Shown: piece after piece, positions 43,390-51,727 of the stretch
Position numbering within the stretch: the first letter of the stretch is position 1
Layout of the letters: each line of letters opens with the position of its first letter
NCBI RefSeq assembly: GCF_900086715.1
Contig: NZ_FLKH01000009.1
Coordinates: 1 to 64,000 of the forward strand
Direction: 5' to 3'
DNA: 64,000 nt
From: Gracilibacillus timonensis
GTDB lineage: Bacteria > Bacillota > Bacilli > Bacillales > Amphibacillaceae
Program-made: the position numbers and the translations under genes
Notes under the pieces: generated by a model
Told to the model about the DNA's origin: nothing
Seen by the model: the letters and a program-made list of their open reading frames with translations, nothing else
The model's database searches: none

Positions 43390-43620
43390 TTATAATCGTT
43401 CGAGTCCCCACTTCAAGCTGCCAGAGGAATAAAAAATGAGTGAGGACAACGGGGATAACATTAGTCGAGGATGTAGAAACAAACGGAGTCCGCGACGACA
43501 ATCGCAATGCCTGCACCAGTACAGGTCTTGTGCAACGAAAACCCTTAAGACTAGTAGTGGCTGGCTTTACGATACGTAGAACCACTCTTCTGAATAAGAG
43601 AGTGGCTGTGAACGAGTCTA
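43390..43620 (+). mobile_element. Solo right-end fragment of an IS200/IS605-type (TnpB-associated) element with omega-RNA-like sequence
   Basis: The stretch has the character of the 3-prime end of TnpB elements. The frame at 43440 is tnpB-tail-like (VEDVETNGVRDDNRNACTS), and the GCAATGCCTGCACC..CTTGTGCAACGAAAACCCTTAAG region and the terminal hairpin CCACTCT-N8-AGAGTGG (43582-43603) are typical of omega-RNA/right-end regions. No transposase reading frame remains. Identification is by recognition of the pattern, not by alignment. Confidence 0.5.
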
Positions 43621-43639
43621 TTTTTCTGTGCAAGACAAG

Positions 43640-43664
43640 CGCTCCGGAGTGGTTTGCCGGAGCG
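43640..43664 (+). terminator. GC-rich hairpin between the transposon end and sinR
   Basis: CGCTCCGG and CCGGAGCG form a perfect eight-base stem with a nine-base loop, followed by TTGTTATGTT rather than a clean T-run. It may isolate sinR from upstream transcription. Confidence 0.4.
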
Positions 43665-43823
43665 TTGTTATGTTATCCTTGTGCTAACATATGAAGTCCA
43701 TAATGACGATCTCCATTTATTTGTGAAGCGTAGGTATACCTCTATTGTGACAGTTAATCGTCCATAAACGAACATTTTTTGAATATCCTCTAATTATATT
43801 AGAACTCTTCACCAAAATTATGA

Positions 43824-43829
43824 TATAAT
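43824..43829 (+). promoter_or_regulatory. Candidate -10 box of sinR
   Basis: TATAAT lies 23 bases before the TTG start of sinR. No good -35 is found 16-18 bases upstream. The position supports a separate sinR promoter. Confidence 0.4.
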
Positions 43830-43852
43830 CGCATAGAAGGTAGGTGAAGAAC

Positions 43853-44182
43853 TTGATTGGTGAAAAAATAAAACAGCTCCGCAATGAAAAGCGGATGTCT
43901 CTTTCCGAACTAGCTGAAAAAGCTGGAATAGCAAAATCCTATTTAAGTTCAATTGAGCGAAACCTTCAATCTAATCCATCAATCCAGTTTATGGAAAAAA
44001 TCAGTCAAGTACTAGGAGTTTCAGTGAATGAATTGATAAATGAAGACCGTCCAATCGCTGATGAAGAGTTAGATAGTGAATGGATGAATATTGTGAAAGA
44101 GGCAATGGAATCAGGAGTCTCGAAGGAACAATTCAAAGAATATCTGGAATTTAATAAATGGCGTCAAGACCATGATAAATAA
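43853..44182 (+). CDS. sinR: SinR master regulator of biofilm formation
   Basis: Start TTG 43853, six bases after AGGTG, gives MIGEKIKQLRNEKRMSLSEL and a 109-residue protein, close to the 111 of Bacillus subtilis SinR. The helix-turn-helix segment AEKAGIAKSYLSSIERNLQS is nearly identical to SinR. The C-terminal ELDSEWMNIVKEAMESGVSKEQFKEYLEFNKWR region, in consecutive blocks, is the SinI-binding dimerisation domain. It represses matrix operons through GTTCTYT sites, four strong copies of which occur in this window. Confidence 0.93.
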   Translation: MIGEKIKQLRNEKRMSLSELAEKAGIAKSYLSSIERNLQSNPSIQFMEKISQVLGVSVNELINEDRPIADEELDSEWMNIVKEAMESGVSKEQFKEYLEFNKWRQDHDK

Positions 44183-44187
44183 ATCAT

Positions 44188-44222
44188 TGAACCGTTTAGC
44201 AATTTGCTTTGCGGTTTTTTTG
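44188..44222 (+). terminator. Terminator after sinR
   Basis: GAACCG-TTTAGC-AATTT-GCTTTG-CGGTTTTTTT forms a stem with one internal mismatch zone and a seven-base T-run. Confidence 0.65.
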
Positions 44223-44479
44223 ATGTGTAAAAAAGTATAAAATTCGCACTACTATAAGTAGTAGAACAGCTTTAATCTTGAATAGTTGAAACCACATTCA
44301 TAACAAGGACCATGCTGCTATCCTATCAACAGTCCCATACGTAGCTTTTTGCAATAGAAGAGCATGAGTTTCACGCATATGTACCGCACTCCTCCTTAAA
44401 TGATACTCCAATAACCAAACCTCACAGCTTAAGTGAAGGATTATGAATGGTGTTACCAGGATAAAAATGATGAAGTCAG
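44223..44479. other. Intergenic region before the aldo/keto reductase promoter
   Basis: No gene is supported on either strand. The stretch is AT-rich and precedes a MerR-type promoter. Confidence 0.45.
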
Positions 44480-44510
44480 TTGACTTAGAGTTAACTTTAA
44501 GTATTAGAAT
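44480..44510 (+). promoter_or_regulatory. MerR-family (AdhR-like) promoter/operator
   Basis: TTGACT (44480-44485) and TAGAAT (44505-44510) are separated by 19 bases, the stretched spacing of MerR-activated promoters. The palindrome CTTAGAGTTAACTTTAAG (44484-44501, 8 of 9 pairs) fills the spacer and resembles the AdhR-type operator. The regulator gene is not in the window. Confidence 0.7.
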
Positions 44511-44571
44511 AAACATAAAGTATATAATACCAACATGTACTTTATGGAAATTTATACAAGGAGATGGTCAT

Positions 44572-45438
44572 ATGATATTAAACGAAAATTTTCAGCTGGC
44601 TAATGGAGTGGAGATTCCTAAAATTGGACTGGGTACATGGTTTATCAATAATAACGATGTTGCACAGGCCGTAGTAGACGCGGTGCAAATTGGTTATCGC
44701 CATATTGACACGGCTCAAGCATATGGTAATGAAAGTGGTGTTGGTGAGGGGATTAAAGCCTGTGGTGTGAACCGTGAAGACTTATTTATTACGACAAAAC
44801 TTGCTGCAGAAGTGAAATCATACGAAGAAGCCGTTGCCTCCATTAATCAATCGTTAGAGACAATGGGTCTGGATTATATTGACATGATGATCATTCACAG
44901 CCCACAACCATGGATGGATTTTGGCGAAGAGGCCCGATTTTTTGAAGGAAATCAAGAAGCTTGGCAAGCTCTGGAAGAAGCCTATCAAGCAGGAAAACTT
45001 CGTGCTATTGGGGTATCGAACTTCCAAAAAGAGGATCTGGATAACCTTATAAGTAATGGTACGGTTAAACCAATGGTAAATCAAATTTTAGCTCATATTA
45101 GTAACACACCATTTGATTTGATTGCCTATTCACAAGAACAAGATATCTTAGTTGAGGCATATTCCCCAATTGCACACGGTGAATTGTTCAAAAACGTGAA
45201 AGTTGCCGAAATCGCAGAAAAATATGGTGTGTCTATCCCACAATTAAGTATTCGTTATACCTTACAACTTGGGCTGCTTCCACTACCTAAAACGGCAAAA
45301 CCTGATCATATGAAAAACAATGCCGAAGTGGACTTTACTATTTCTGATCAAGATATGGAATTCTTGAAAAATGTAGAGCGCATTGAAGATTATGGTGACG
45401 CGAGTGATATGCCTGTATTTGGTGGTAAGTTGAAATAA
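44572..45438 (+). CDS. Aldo/keto reductase
   Basis: Start ATG 44572 follows AAGGAGATGGTCAT. The 288-residue TIM-barrel enzyme has the AKR signatures GLGTWFINN, GYRHIDTAQAYGNESGVGEGI (catalytic Asp and Tyr), the catalytic Lys in FITTKL and His in MMIIHSPQP, and IGVSNFQ. It reduces aldehydes or ketones with NADPH. The MerR/AdhR-type operator suggests induction by reactive aldehydes or quinones. Confidence 0.85.
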   Translation: MILNENFQLANGVEIPKIGLGTWFINNNDVAQAVVDAVQIGYRHIDTAQAYGNESGVGEGIKACGVNREDLFITTKLAAEVKSYEEAVASINQSLETMGLDYIDMMIIHSPQPWMDFGEEARFFEGNQEAWQALEEAYQAGKLRAIGVSNFQKEDLDNLISNGTVKPMVNQILAHISNTPFDLIAYSQEQDILVEAYSPIAHGELFKNVKVAEIAEKYGVSIPQLSIRYTLQLGLLPLPKTAKPDHMKNNAEVDFTISDQDMEFLKNVERIEDYGDASDMPVFGGKLK

Positions 45439-45501
45439 ACGTAAATGAATAGAACAAAAAAAGACATGAGTCGCATTTTTGTTTGAAAAACTTAATCAGC
45501 A

Positions 45502-45547
45502 AAAGCCCTTTCTTTGGTTACTCATCCACGGAAAGGGTCTTTTTTAT
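45502..45547 (+). terminator. Terminator after the aldo/keto reductase
   Basis: AAAGCCCTTTC pairs with GAAAGGGTCTTT across an 18-base loop, followed by a T-run. Confidence 0.65.
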
Positions 45548-45755
45548 AATGCCTTTCCCAGTAAATCCCCTGCGTGATTCCATCTTATCGAAACAACACC
45601 CTCATCTTGAGAAAAATAATTTACTCGTTCCAAAATAATTTACTTTTTAAGGAAAGCTTAACCAGTCAATTATAAGGGTAATATAGAACAATCCATGCTA
45701 TTTTATTATCTAATTGTTTATAATACAATCAATCTTAAGAAATTAGGTGATGACC
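45548..45755. other. Upstream region of the AraC-type regulator
   Basis: Together with the terminator this forms a 317-base gap. TTTATAATACAAT near 45717 offers a -10-like sequence; a lone AGAAC half site near 45696 has no partner. Nothing else is seen. Confidence 0.4.
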
Positions 45756-46634
45756 ATGACTGTGCAAGGAGTGCAGTATTTTAACAATCCAATCACCGTT
45801 ACTTATCGGTTGAAGGGATTTGAAGAAGAAATCAAATCACATTCTCATCAACATTATGAGATTTTTTTCTTTCACCAAGGGAATTGTCGTTATTTAATCA
45901 ATCATCATATTTATGATTTGAAGTCGGGAGACATTCTGTTAATGGATGGTCTGGCATTGCACAAACCAAATGTTCCGGACGATAGCGACTATATCAGAAG
46001 TCATATCCATTTCGATCCCAATTATATTGCACCCATTTTAGAATCATTAGGAGCTACACAATTATTAAATGTATTTCATCGGCTGCATCATTGTCTCATA
46101 CGACCAACGGAAAAAAATAAGTTGGAAGGTTTAGAATCACTTTTCAAGAAAATGAATGAAGCTCAGTCTGAAGAAGGCACTGCGCAGCAAGAAGAATGGG
46201 TATTAAAGATTTTACTCACCCATGTTTTAATTAAGGTCAATCATTTAGGGCAAATAACGTCTCAAAAGGAAACCTCTGCTCACAACGACAAAGCACGACA
46301 AGCAGAAAAAATCACATCAATTATTCGAGCGAATTTTCAAAATAAACTATCACTTGAGTTGATTGCCAACGAGGTCCAATTAAGTCCATCTTATGTTTCT
46401 CATGTTTTTAAAGAAATGACAGGGTTTGCAGTAATGGAATATGTGATGGCAGTGAGACTACAGCAGGTAAAGTTACTATTAGAGATGGAAACGAACAAGA
46501 CATTACAACAAATAGCAAAAGAATGCGGTTTTGAAAGCGCAGCACATTTTACTCGATTTTTTAAAGGGAATGAAGGAATCACACCTAAACAATATCGAGA
46601 GAATCAATGGCAAATACAGAAAAGGAGTGAATGA
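45756..46634 (+). CDS. AraC family transcriptional regulator
   Basis: Start ATG 45756 is five bases after AGGTGA; two upstream in-frame starts overlap that site. The 292-residue protein has an N-terminal cupin sensor domain (HSHQHYEIFFFHQGNCRYLINHH..YDLKSGDILLMDG) and a C-terminal double helix-turn-helix (LSLELIANEVQLSPSYVSHVFKEMTG ... LQQIAKECGFESAAHFTRFFKGNEGITPKQYR in blocks). It probably senses a sugar and activates the three downstream genes. Confidence 0.85.
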   Translation: MTVQGVQYFNNPITVTYRLKGFEEEIKSHSHQHYEIFFFHQGNCRYLINHHIYDLKSGDILLMDGLALHKPNVPDDSDYIRSHIHFDPNYIAPILESLGATQLLNVFHRLHHCLIRPTEKNKLEGLESLFKKMNEAQSEEGTAQQEEWVLKILLTHVLIKVNHLGQITSQKETSAHNDKARQAEKITSIIRANFQNKLSLELIANEVQLSPSYVSHVFKEMTGFAVMEYVMAVRLQQVKLLLEMETNKTLQQIAKECGFESAAHFTRFFKGNEGITPKQYRENQWQIQKRSE

Positions 46635-46637
46635 CAC

Positions 46638-47780
46638 ATGTCAAAAGTAAGATTGGGTATTATTGGTTTAGGACAGCAAGGTGGCGCATATGCGCAATTT
46701 ATTAAAGAGGGCCGTGTTTCTGAGATGGAAATAGGGGCGATCTGTGATATCGATCCAAAAAAGAGAATGGGTGCAGAGAAAGAGTATCCAGGTACCCCTT
46801 TTTACGATAATTATCTAGAGATGCTAGAGAGTGGAGATATTGATGCAATTGTCACCTGTGTCCCACATTATGATCATACCAACATGGGGATAGAGGCATT
46901 GAAGCGTGATATTCATGTGTTATTAGAAAAGCCTGCCGGTGTGTACACCAAGCAAGTGCGGGAAATAAATGATTTTGCTGTAACCAAGCCGGAATTAACC
47001 TATGCGATTATGTTTAACCAACGAACCAATCAACTTTATCAAAAAGTAAAAGAAGTAATTGATAATGGAGAAATTGGTGGTATTCGCAGGACGAACTGGA
47101 TTATTACTACTTGGTGGCGCCCGCAAGGCTATTATGATGCTGGTTCTTGGCGAGCAACATGGGATGGTGAAGGCGGAGGTGTGTTAGTTAACCAAGCTCC
47201 ACATCAAATTGATTTAATGCAATGGATATGCGGTATGCCTGAAAAAGTATATACCAAAGCACAATATGGCTATCAACGCAACATACCGGTAGAAGATGAT
47301 GTAACGGCTTTGTTTGATTATGGAAACGGTGCAACAGGTGTGTTTATTACATGTACGCACGATGTAATTGGCACAGATCGTCTGGAGATACATGGAGATA
47401 AAGGAAAGATTGTCGTAAACGATAGTAAGACCATAAATATTAAACGTTTAAACACACCCGAGAATGAGATGAGCGATAAGATGTCGATGGGAGATGTCAT
47501 GAACTTATTTCAGGGAGATGGACCAGACTCGATTTATGAGGAAGAGGTTTTAGAGTTTGAAAGTGTTTGGGGAGGTCAGCATGTGGCAGTACTGGAAAAC
47601 TTTGCAGCAAATATCCTCCATAATACACCACTAATTGCACCAGGAAGGGATGGAATTCATGGTGTAGCATTAGCGAATGCCATCCACTTGTCTAGCTGGT
47701 TAAATAAAGAAGTTTCGTTACCGATTGATGAAGACTTATTTTTAGAAGAATTAAATAAACGAAGAAGCCAAGAGCGATAG
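46638..47780 (+). CDS. Gfo/Idh/MocA family NAD(P)-dependent oxidoreductase
   Basis: The 380-residue enzyme has the N-terminal Rossmann motif LGIIGLGQQGGAYAQF, EKPAG with the catalytic-region Lys (LLEKPAGVYT) and the C-terminal domain pattern GGVLVNQAPHQIDLMQWICG. It oxidises a sugar or cyclitol hydroxyl, or reverses that. It starts three bases after the regulator's stop and is followed by a sugar isomerase, a pairing typical of keto-sugar or inositol-like catabolism. The substrate is unknown. Confidence 0.85.
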   Translation: MSKVRLGIIGLGQQGGAYAQFIKEGRVSEMEIGAICDIDPKKRMGAEKEYPGTPFYDNYLEMLESGDIDAIVTCVPHYDHTNMGIEALKRDIHVLLEKPAGVYTKQVREINDFAVTKPELTYAIMFNQRTNQLYQKVKEVIDNGEIGGIRRTNWIITTWWRPQGYYDAGSWRATWDGEGGGVLVNQAPHQIDLMQWICGMPEKVYTKAQYGYQRNIPVEDDVTALFDYGNGATGVFITCTHDVIGTDRLEIHGDKGKIVVNDSKTINIKRLNTPENEMSDKMSMGDVMNLFQGDGPDSIYEEEVLEFESVWGGQHVAVLENFAANILHNTPLIAPGRDGIHGVALANAIHLSSWLNKEVSLPIDEDLFLEELNKRRSQER

Positions 47781-47828
47781 GACTATGCTTAGCACAAGCA
47801 TAATAAAGTAAAAAATGGAGGTTTTATA

Positions 47829-48689
47829 ATGAGTAAAGGATTAATTGGCGTGCAAATGATGATGCTCAAAGGAAAAGTAGAAGATCTAGGTGCCTATGAA
47901 ACGATGAAAAAAATACATGAATTAGGTTATCGTTCGGTTGAGATTTCACAAATTCCAATGACTTCAGAAAATGTTGCAGAATTAAAAAGAGCAAGTGACG
48001 ACTTTACCATTGATATCACAGCTATTTCTGCACCGTTGGAACCAAATCATCCAGAAGATAAGGCTGAAAATCTTACTGATCACTTCGACAAAATGATTGC
48101 CGATTGTAAGGCATTAAATTGTCAATTTATCCGCATTGGTATGTTACCTTTGCGTATCATGGGGGATAAGGATAAAATAATGGATTTTATCTTTCGTGCG
48201 GAAGAAATGGCAGGTAAGCTGGAACAAGAAGGGATTCAACTTTATTACCATACACATCATATTGAGTTTCAACGTCAAAACGGAAAATATGTATTAGATT
48301 TGATGAAAGAAAATACGTCGAAACTAGGATTTGAACTGGATGTCCATTGGATCCAGCGAGCTGGGGTAGATCCAGTTGACTTTATTAAACAGTATAAAGG
48401 TCGTGTATCTTTGATTCACCTCAAAGATTATCGCATTGGTGATTTGAACGTAACCGACGATGATCTTAAAGATATGGGGAAATTCTTTGATAAATTCGTT
48501 AACCTGATTGAATTTGCTGAAGTAGGAGAAGGAAACCTGAATATGCCAGCTATTATAGACGCCAGTTTAGAGGCAGGAGCACAATATTTCTTAATTGAAC
48601 AAGATGATACATATGGTCGTGATCCATTTGAGTCTTTACAAATTTCTGCCGATAACTTGCGCAACATGGGATATGCGGACTGGTTTTAA
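47829..48689 (+). CDS. Sugar phosphate isomerase/epimerase (xylose isomerase-like TIM barrel)
   Basis: The 286-residue AP-endonuclease-2-type TIM barrel has GYRSVEISQIPM, QFIRIGMLPL, YYHTHHIEFQ and the metal-site strands ELDVHWIQRAG, LIHLKDY and FAEVGEGNLN. ATGGAGG precedes the ATG. It likely isomerises the product of the upstream oxidoreductase. Confidence 0.85.
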   Translation: MSKGLIGVQMMMLKGKVEDLGAYETMKKIHELGYRSVEISQIPMTSENVAELKRASDDFTIDITAISAPLEPNHPEDKAENLTDHFDKMIADCKALNCQFIRIGMLPLRIMGDKDKIMDFIFRAEEMAGKLEQEGIQLYYHTHHIEFQRQNGKYVLDLMKENTSKLGFELDVHWIQRAGVDPVDFIKQYKGRVSLIHLKDYRIGDLNVTDDDLKDMGKFFDKFVNLIEFAEVGEGNLNMPAIIDASLEAGAQYFLIEQDDTYGRDPFESLQISADNLRNMGYADWF

Positions 48690-48705
48690 GACAAAGCCTC
48701 CAAGA

Positions 48706-48815
48706 GCTGCTGAAAAACATTTTTAGATTTCATGTAATCATCGCTAGGAATAGGTTTATTACTATTTCTTGTTAAATAAAGCGTGAATATGTTTTTCAGC
48801 GGTCTTTTTTTATCT
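48706..48815 (+). terminator. Terminator-like structure with long loop after the isomerase gene
   Basis: GCTGCTGAAAAACAT (48706-48720) pairs with ATGTTTTTCAGCGG (from 48789), followed by TCTTTTTTTAT. The 68-base loop can itself fold. The T-run supports a terminator, so the symporter probably has its own promoter. Confidence 0.5.
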
Positions 48816-48859
48816 TGGAAAGCGCTATATCTTTTAAAAAATATCATGAAAAGTAATTG

Positions 48860-48875
48860 AAAGCGAATTCTAATA
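48860..48875 (+). promoter_or_regulatory. Possible cre site before the symporter gene
   Basis: TGAAAGCGAATTCT fits the cre consensus with one mismatch. It would place the sugar symporter under catabolite control. The call is weak. Confidence 0.3.
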
Positions 48876-48910
48876 AGTAATTCTTTACTAGCGAAAGGTG
48901 AGTTTACATC

Positions 48911-50395
48911 ATGACGAATCAAGAAGCAGCCATGAATTCAAATTATCATACGGCAAAAATTTGGCAAATAGCCTTATTCACTTTAAATAATACAGCAACC
49001 AATTTATTTCTGTTTGCGATAGGGTTTGTTACTTATTATGCAACCGGTATCGCTGGTCTGACAGTTGTTGTAGTAAGTACGATTTTAACGACGATGAGAG
49101 TATTTGATGGTATTACAGACCCGATTATCGGATTTATCTTGGATAAAATAGAATCAAAGTTTGGTAAATTCAGACCTATCCAATTGATTGGAAATATTAT
49201 ATTAATTATTTCCTTTATTACGATGTACAATTTGCATCATTTACCAGAGGGCTTTCGCATCATAGCGTTTATTGTTATCCACGCGATTTATATCTTGGGG
49301 TATACGATGCAAACGACCGTCACTAGAGCAGCGCAAACGGTTTTAACCAACCACCCAAAGCAAAGACCGATATTCAGTTTGTTTGACTCCATTTTTAACG
49401 TGTTTATATTTTCTGGAGGTCAAGTGGTTGTATCTAATTATTTGGTCCCAAAACACGGCGGAGATTTCACGATGGAGGTATTTCTAGAGTTAAACACGTT
49501 TGTTGTCATTGCTTCGTTTATTTTTACTATTCTTTCGATGATTGCTATTAAATCGAAGGATCGCAAAGAGTTCTATGGACTCGCAAATGTTAATGCGAAA
49601 ACAAGATTTCGTGATTATTGGCCAGTCTTAAAGAATAACCGACCAATGCAAATGCTTGTCTTATCTGCTTCTACAGATAAACTGGCTTCACAAGTAATGC
49701 AGCAGCAACCGGTATATGTGATGCTTTTTGGTATTATGCTAGGAAATTACGCCTTAAGTGGGCATTTCAATTTGATTATTATTATACCAAGCCTAATCAT
49801 GACATACTTTGGCGTTAGCTATGCTAGAAAAAAGGGAATGAAACTTTCTTTAGTTCGATTTTCTTGGATAGGTGTGGTGGCATTCTCGCTTCTTATTGTT
49901 ATGTTTCTGCTAGTCGATGATCCAACAATCGCAAATTTTGATAATTTCGGGCTGGTAACCATTATTTTTATATTGTTGTATAGTTTAGGACGCGGGGTTG
50001 CGTCGTTAACGCCAGCTATCGTGATTCCGATGATTGCTGACGCAGCAGACTATGAAACATATAGGAGTAAACGGTTTGTACCCGGTATGATGTCTGCCTT
50101 ATTCTCTTTGGTAGATAAAGTAGTATCTTCCTTAGCACCAGCGATTGTAGGCTTTCTGGTAGCGCTTATTGGTTATCACAATGAATTTCCGCAAATCGGC
50201 GAATCGTTAACGACTGGTTTGTTTGCTATGACATTGATTGCTTCATTTGGTGTACCAATAATCGGTTGGTTGATTTCGATCATTGCGATGAAGTTCTATC
50301 AATTAGATAAAGACAAGATGCAAGAAGTTCAAGAGGCGATTTCCAAAATGAAAGAAGCAGGTGCGGTAGATATGAGTGATCAGGACGAGCGTTAA
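48911..50395 (+). CDS. GPH family (glycoside-pentoside-hexuronide) cation symporter
   Basis: The 494-residue MFS-type transporter has twelve membrane segments and GPH landmarks: the loop RVFDGITDPIIGFILDKIESKFGKFRP (in two blocks) after the second segment, and a later PAIVIPMIADAADYETYRSKRFVPGM before the last segments. It imports a sugar or glycoside with Na+ or H+ and supplies the catabolic enzymes upstream. AAAGGTGAG precedes the ATG. Confidence 0.88.
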   Translation: MTNQEAAMNSNYHTAKIWQIALFTLNNTATNLFLFAIGFVTYYATGIAGLTVVVVSTILTTMRVFDGITDPIIGFILDKIESKFGKFRPIQLIGNIILIISFITMYNLHHLPEGFRIIAFIVIHAIYILGYTMQTTVTRAAQTVLTNHPKQRPIFSLFDSIFNVFIFSGGQVVVSNYLVPKHGGDFTMEVFLELNTFVVIASFIFTILSMIAIKSKDRKEFYGLANVNAKTRFRDYWPVLKNNRPMQMLVLSASTDKLASQVMQQQPVYVMLFGIMLGNYALSGHFNLIIIIPSLIMTYFGVSYARKKGMKLSLVRFSWIGVVAFSLLIVMFLLVDDPTIANFDNFGLVTIIFILLYSLGRGVASLTPAIVIPMIADAADYETYRSKRFVPGMMSALFSLVDKVVSSLAPAIVGFLVALIGYHNEFPQIGESLTTGLFAMTLIASFGVPIIGWLISIIAMKFYQLDKDKMQEVQEAISKMKEAGAVDMSDQDER

Positions 50396-50629
50396 GGGAA
50401 CTTGAAATAATTAGCTTCAAAAAGATAAGAATGGGGTAAAATTGGATCCATGTTAGTAGATTACTGTTTATTCCGCGCGATAGTCAGATATCTTGGAGCC
50501 TTTTGAAAATATAGAAATGAAAGGATCTAATCCAGATATCTTACAAAGATGATAAATGGTGATTGATAATGCAGTCAAATGAATTATTGGCTAATTACAG
50601 CCCTCCTTGTCCATATATACGTTGTTTCC

Positions 50630-50665
50630 GCCTATCCCAAGTATCATGATGAACTTGGGATAGGC
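50630..50665. terminator. Bidirectional hairpin between convergent genes
   Basis: GCCTATCCCAAGT (50630-50642) pairs perfectly with ACTTGGGATAGGC (50653-50665). It separates the symporter gene (plus) from the Rpn gene (minus). The flanking T content is poor in the minus direction. Confidence 0.6.
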
Positions 50666-50672
50666 ATATTAT

Positions 50673-51551
50673 TTAGAGGTCCTCTTTTAACGCCTCGATC
50701 ACGTCTTTTTCTAAACCGGTGACTTTTGAAATAAAAGAAATAGCAGAGCCCTCCTTCAACATCTTTAAGGCGACCTCTTTTTTTTCCATCACTTTCCCTA
50801 TTTCCTTCCCTTTCTCCTCATACGAAATAGGAAGCTCCAAAATCTTTTCGGCATCGTCCGATCGTTTGATTTCCTCCATTAGTTCTTCCTCCTCTTCTTC
50901 ATTTAAGGTTAAATAACTTTCAAAAAAGCCATAAATCAAGCGTTCTTTGGCTGGATCCAGTTTCATTCGTACCAGCATACGCAGGAATTCTTTCTTCACT
51001 TCTACCTTTTCTTCTTCGGAATAGCCCATTTTACTCAGAAGGGCTGCCGCTGCAGGGTTGTCCGACTGAATATAGTCGCGCCAGTCTTTTTTGCGCAAAT
51101 GAAGGATCCTATAGTTAAAGGTTAACACATGATGGAAAGGGAAAGCCATCGTATATTGATCATATTCCCAGTCTTCCTCGTAACTAAAAACGGCAATCGG
51201 CACAATTGGTTTTCTATACCTATTATACAGCATGTTAAAATAAAGAAACATGCGCTCATGGAAATTCGACTGCTGGTAACTCTGTGGTTCGACATGGATA
51301 ATCAGAACGGCATCGCTTTCCTTCAACTTGGCTTCTACGACAATATCCAGGCGACGGGCGTCTCCATCATGCAAGTCGGAAAATACTTCTTCCGAGAGGG
51401 GCTTGATGGTTGCAAAGTCTAAATAAGCATAGACATCAGGGAAAAAGGCCTCCAGAAATTCTTCAAAAAAGTGGTGGATCAATTCTTTGAATAGTTGGTC
51501 ATGTTTGGTGTAGGTCTGAGGTGCTTCACGAACGAGTGAGAGTACGGTCAT
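50673..51551 (-). CDS. Rpn family PD-(D/E)XK nuclease/putative transposase
   Basis: The 292-residue protein has the family layout: DQLFKELIHHFFEEFLEAFFPD, RRLDIVVEAKLKES, and VLIIHVEPQSYQQ with the H-x-E-x-Q active-site strand. The C-terminal third is a charged helical region with a run EEEEEEL and repeated glutamates. Family members nick DNA and stimulate recombination in vitro. It is unrelated in close sequence to the partial copy at the left edge. No mobile-element ends flank it. Confidence 0.85.
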   Translation of the reverse strand: MTVLSLVREAPQTYTKHDQLFKELIHHFFEEFLEAFFPDVYAYLDFATIKPLSEEVFSDLHDGDARRLDIVVEAKLKESDAVLIIHVEPQSYQQSNFHERMFLYFNMLYNRYRKPIVPIAVFSYEEDWEYDQYTMAFPFHHVLTFNYRILHLRKKDWRDYIQSDNPAAAALLSKMGYSEEEKVEVKKEFLRMLVRMKLDPAKERLIYGFFESYLTLNEEEEEELMEEIKRSDDAEKILELPISYEEKGKEIGKVMEKKEVALKMLKEGSAISFISKVTGLEKDVIEALKEDL

Positions 51552-51695
51552 TATGGCACGTCCTTTGCGAGGTTATAGGAGGATGGATCGTGGTGAAGTT
51601 CTAAGACTAGTATAGCATCTATCACTAAAAAGAACAAGTGTTTGTTTTTGTTTTTTTGAGTTATGATATGGAACAATCAGATGAAAAACAATAAA

Positions 51696-51727
51696 GTAAA
51701 AACCTCTCATGCAAACTCATGAGAGGT
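51696..51727 (-). terminator. Terminator of the quinone oxidoreductase gene
   Basis: On the minus strand ACCTCTCATG pairs with CATGAGAGGT across a six-base loop and is followed by TTTTTACTTTATT. It overlaps the last codons. Confidence 0.75.

Noticed and set aside
43440-43694. An 84-codon protein between sinI and sinR
   Set aside because: It has no ribosome site, and its sequence reads like the decayed tail of a TnpB gene and its right-end RNA. It is kept only as part of the transposon remnant.
45690-45705. SinR site before the AraC-type gene
   Set aside because: Only a single AGAAC half site is present; no palindrome.
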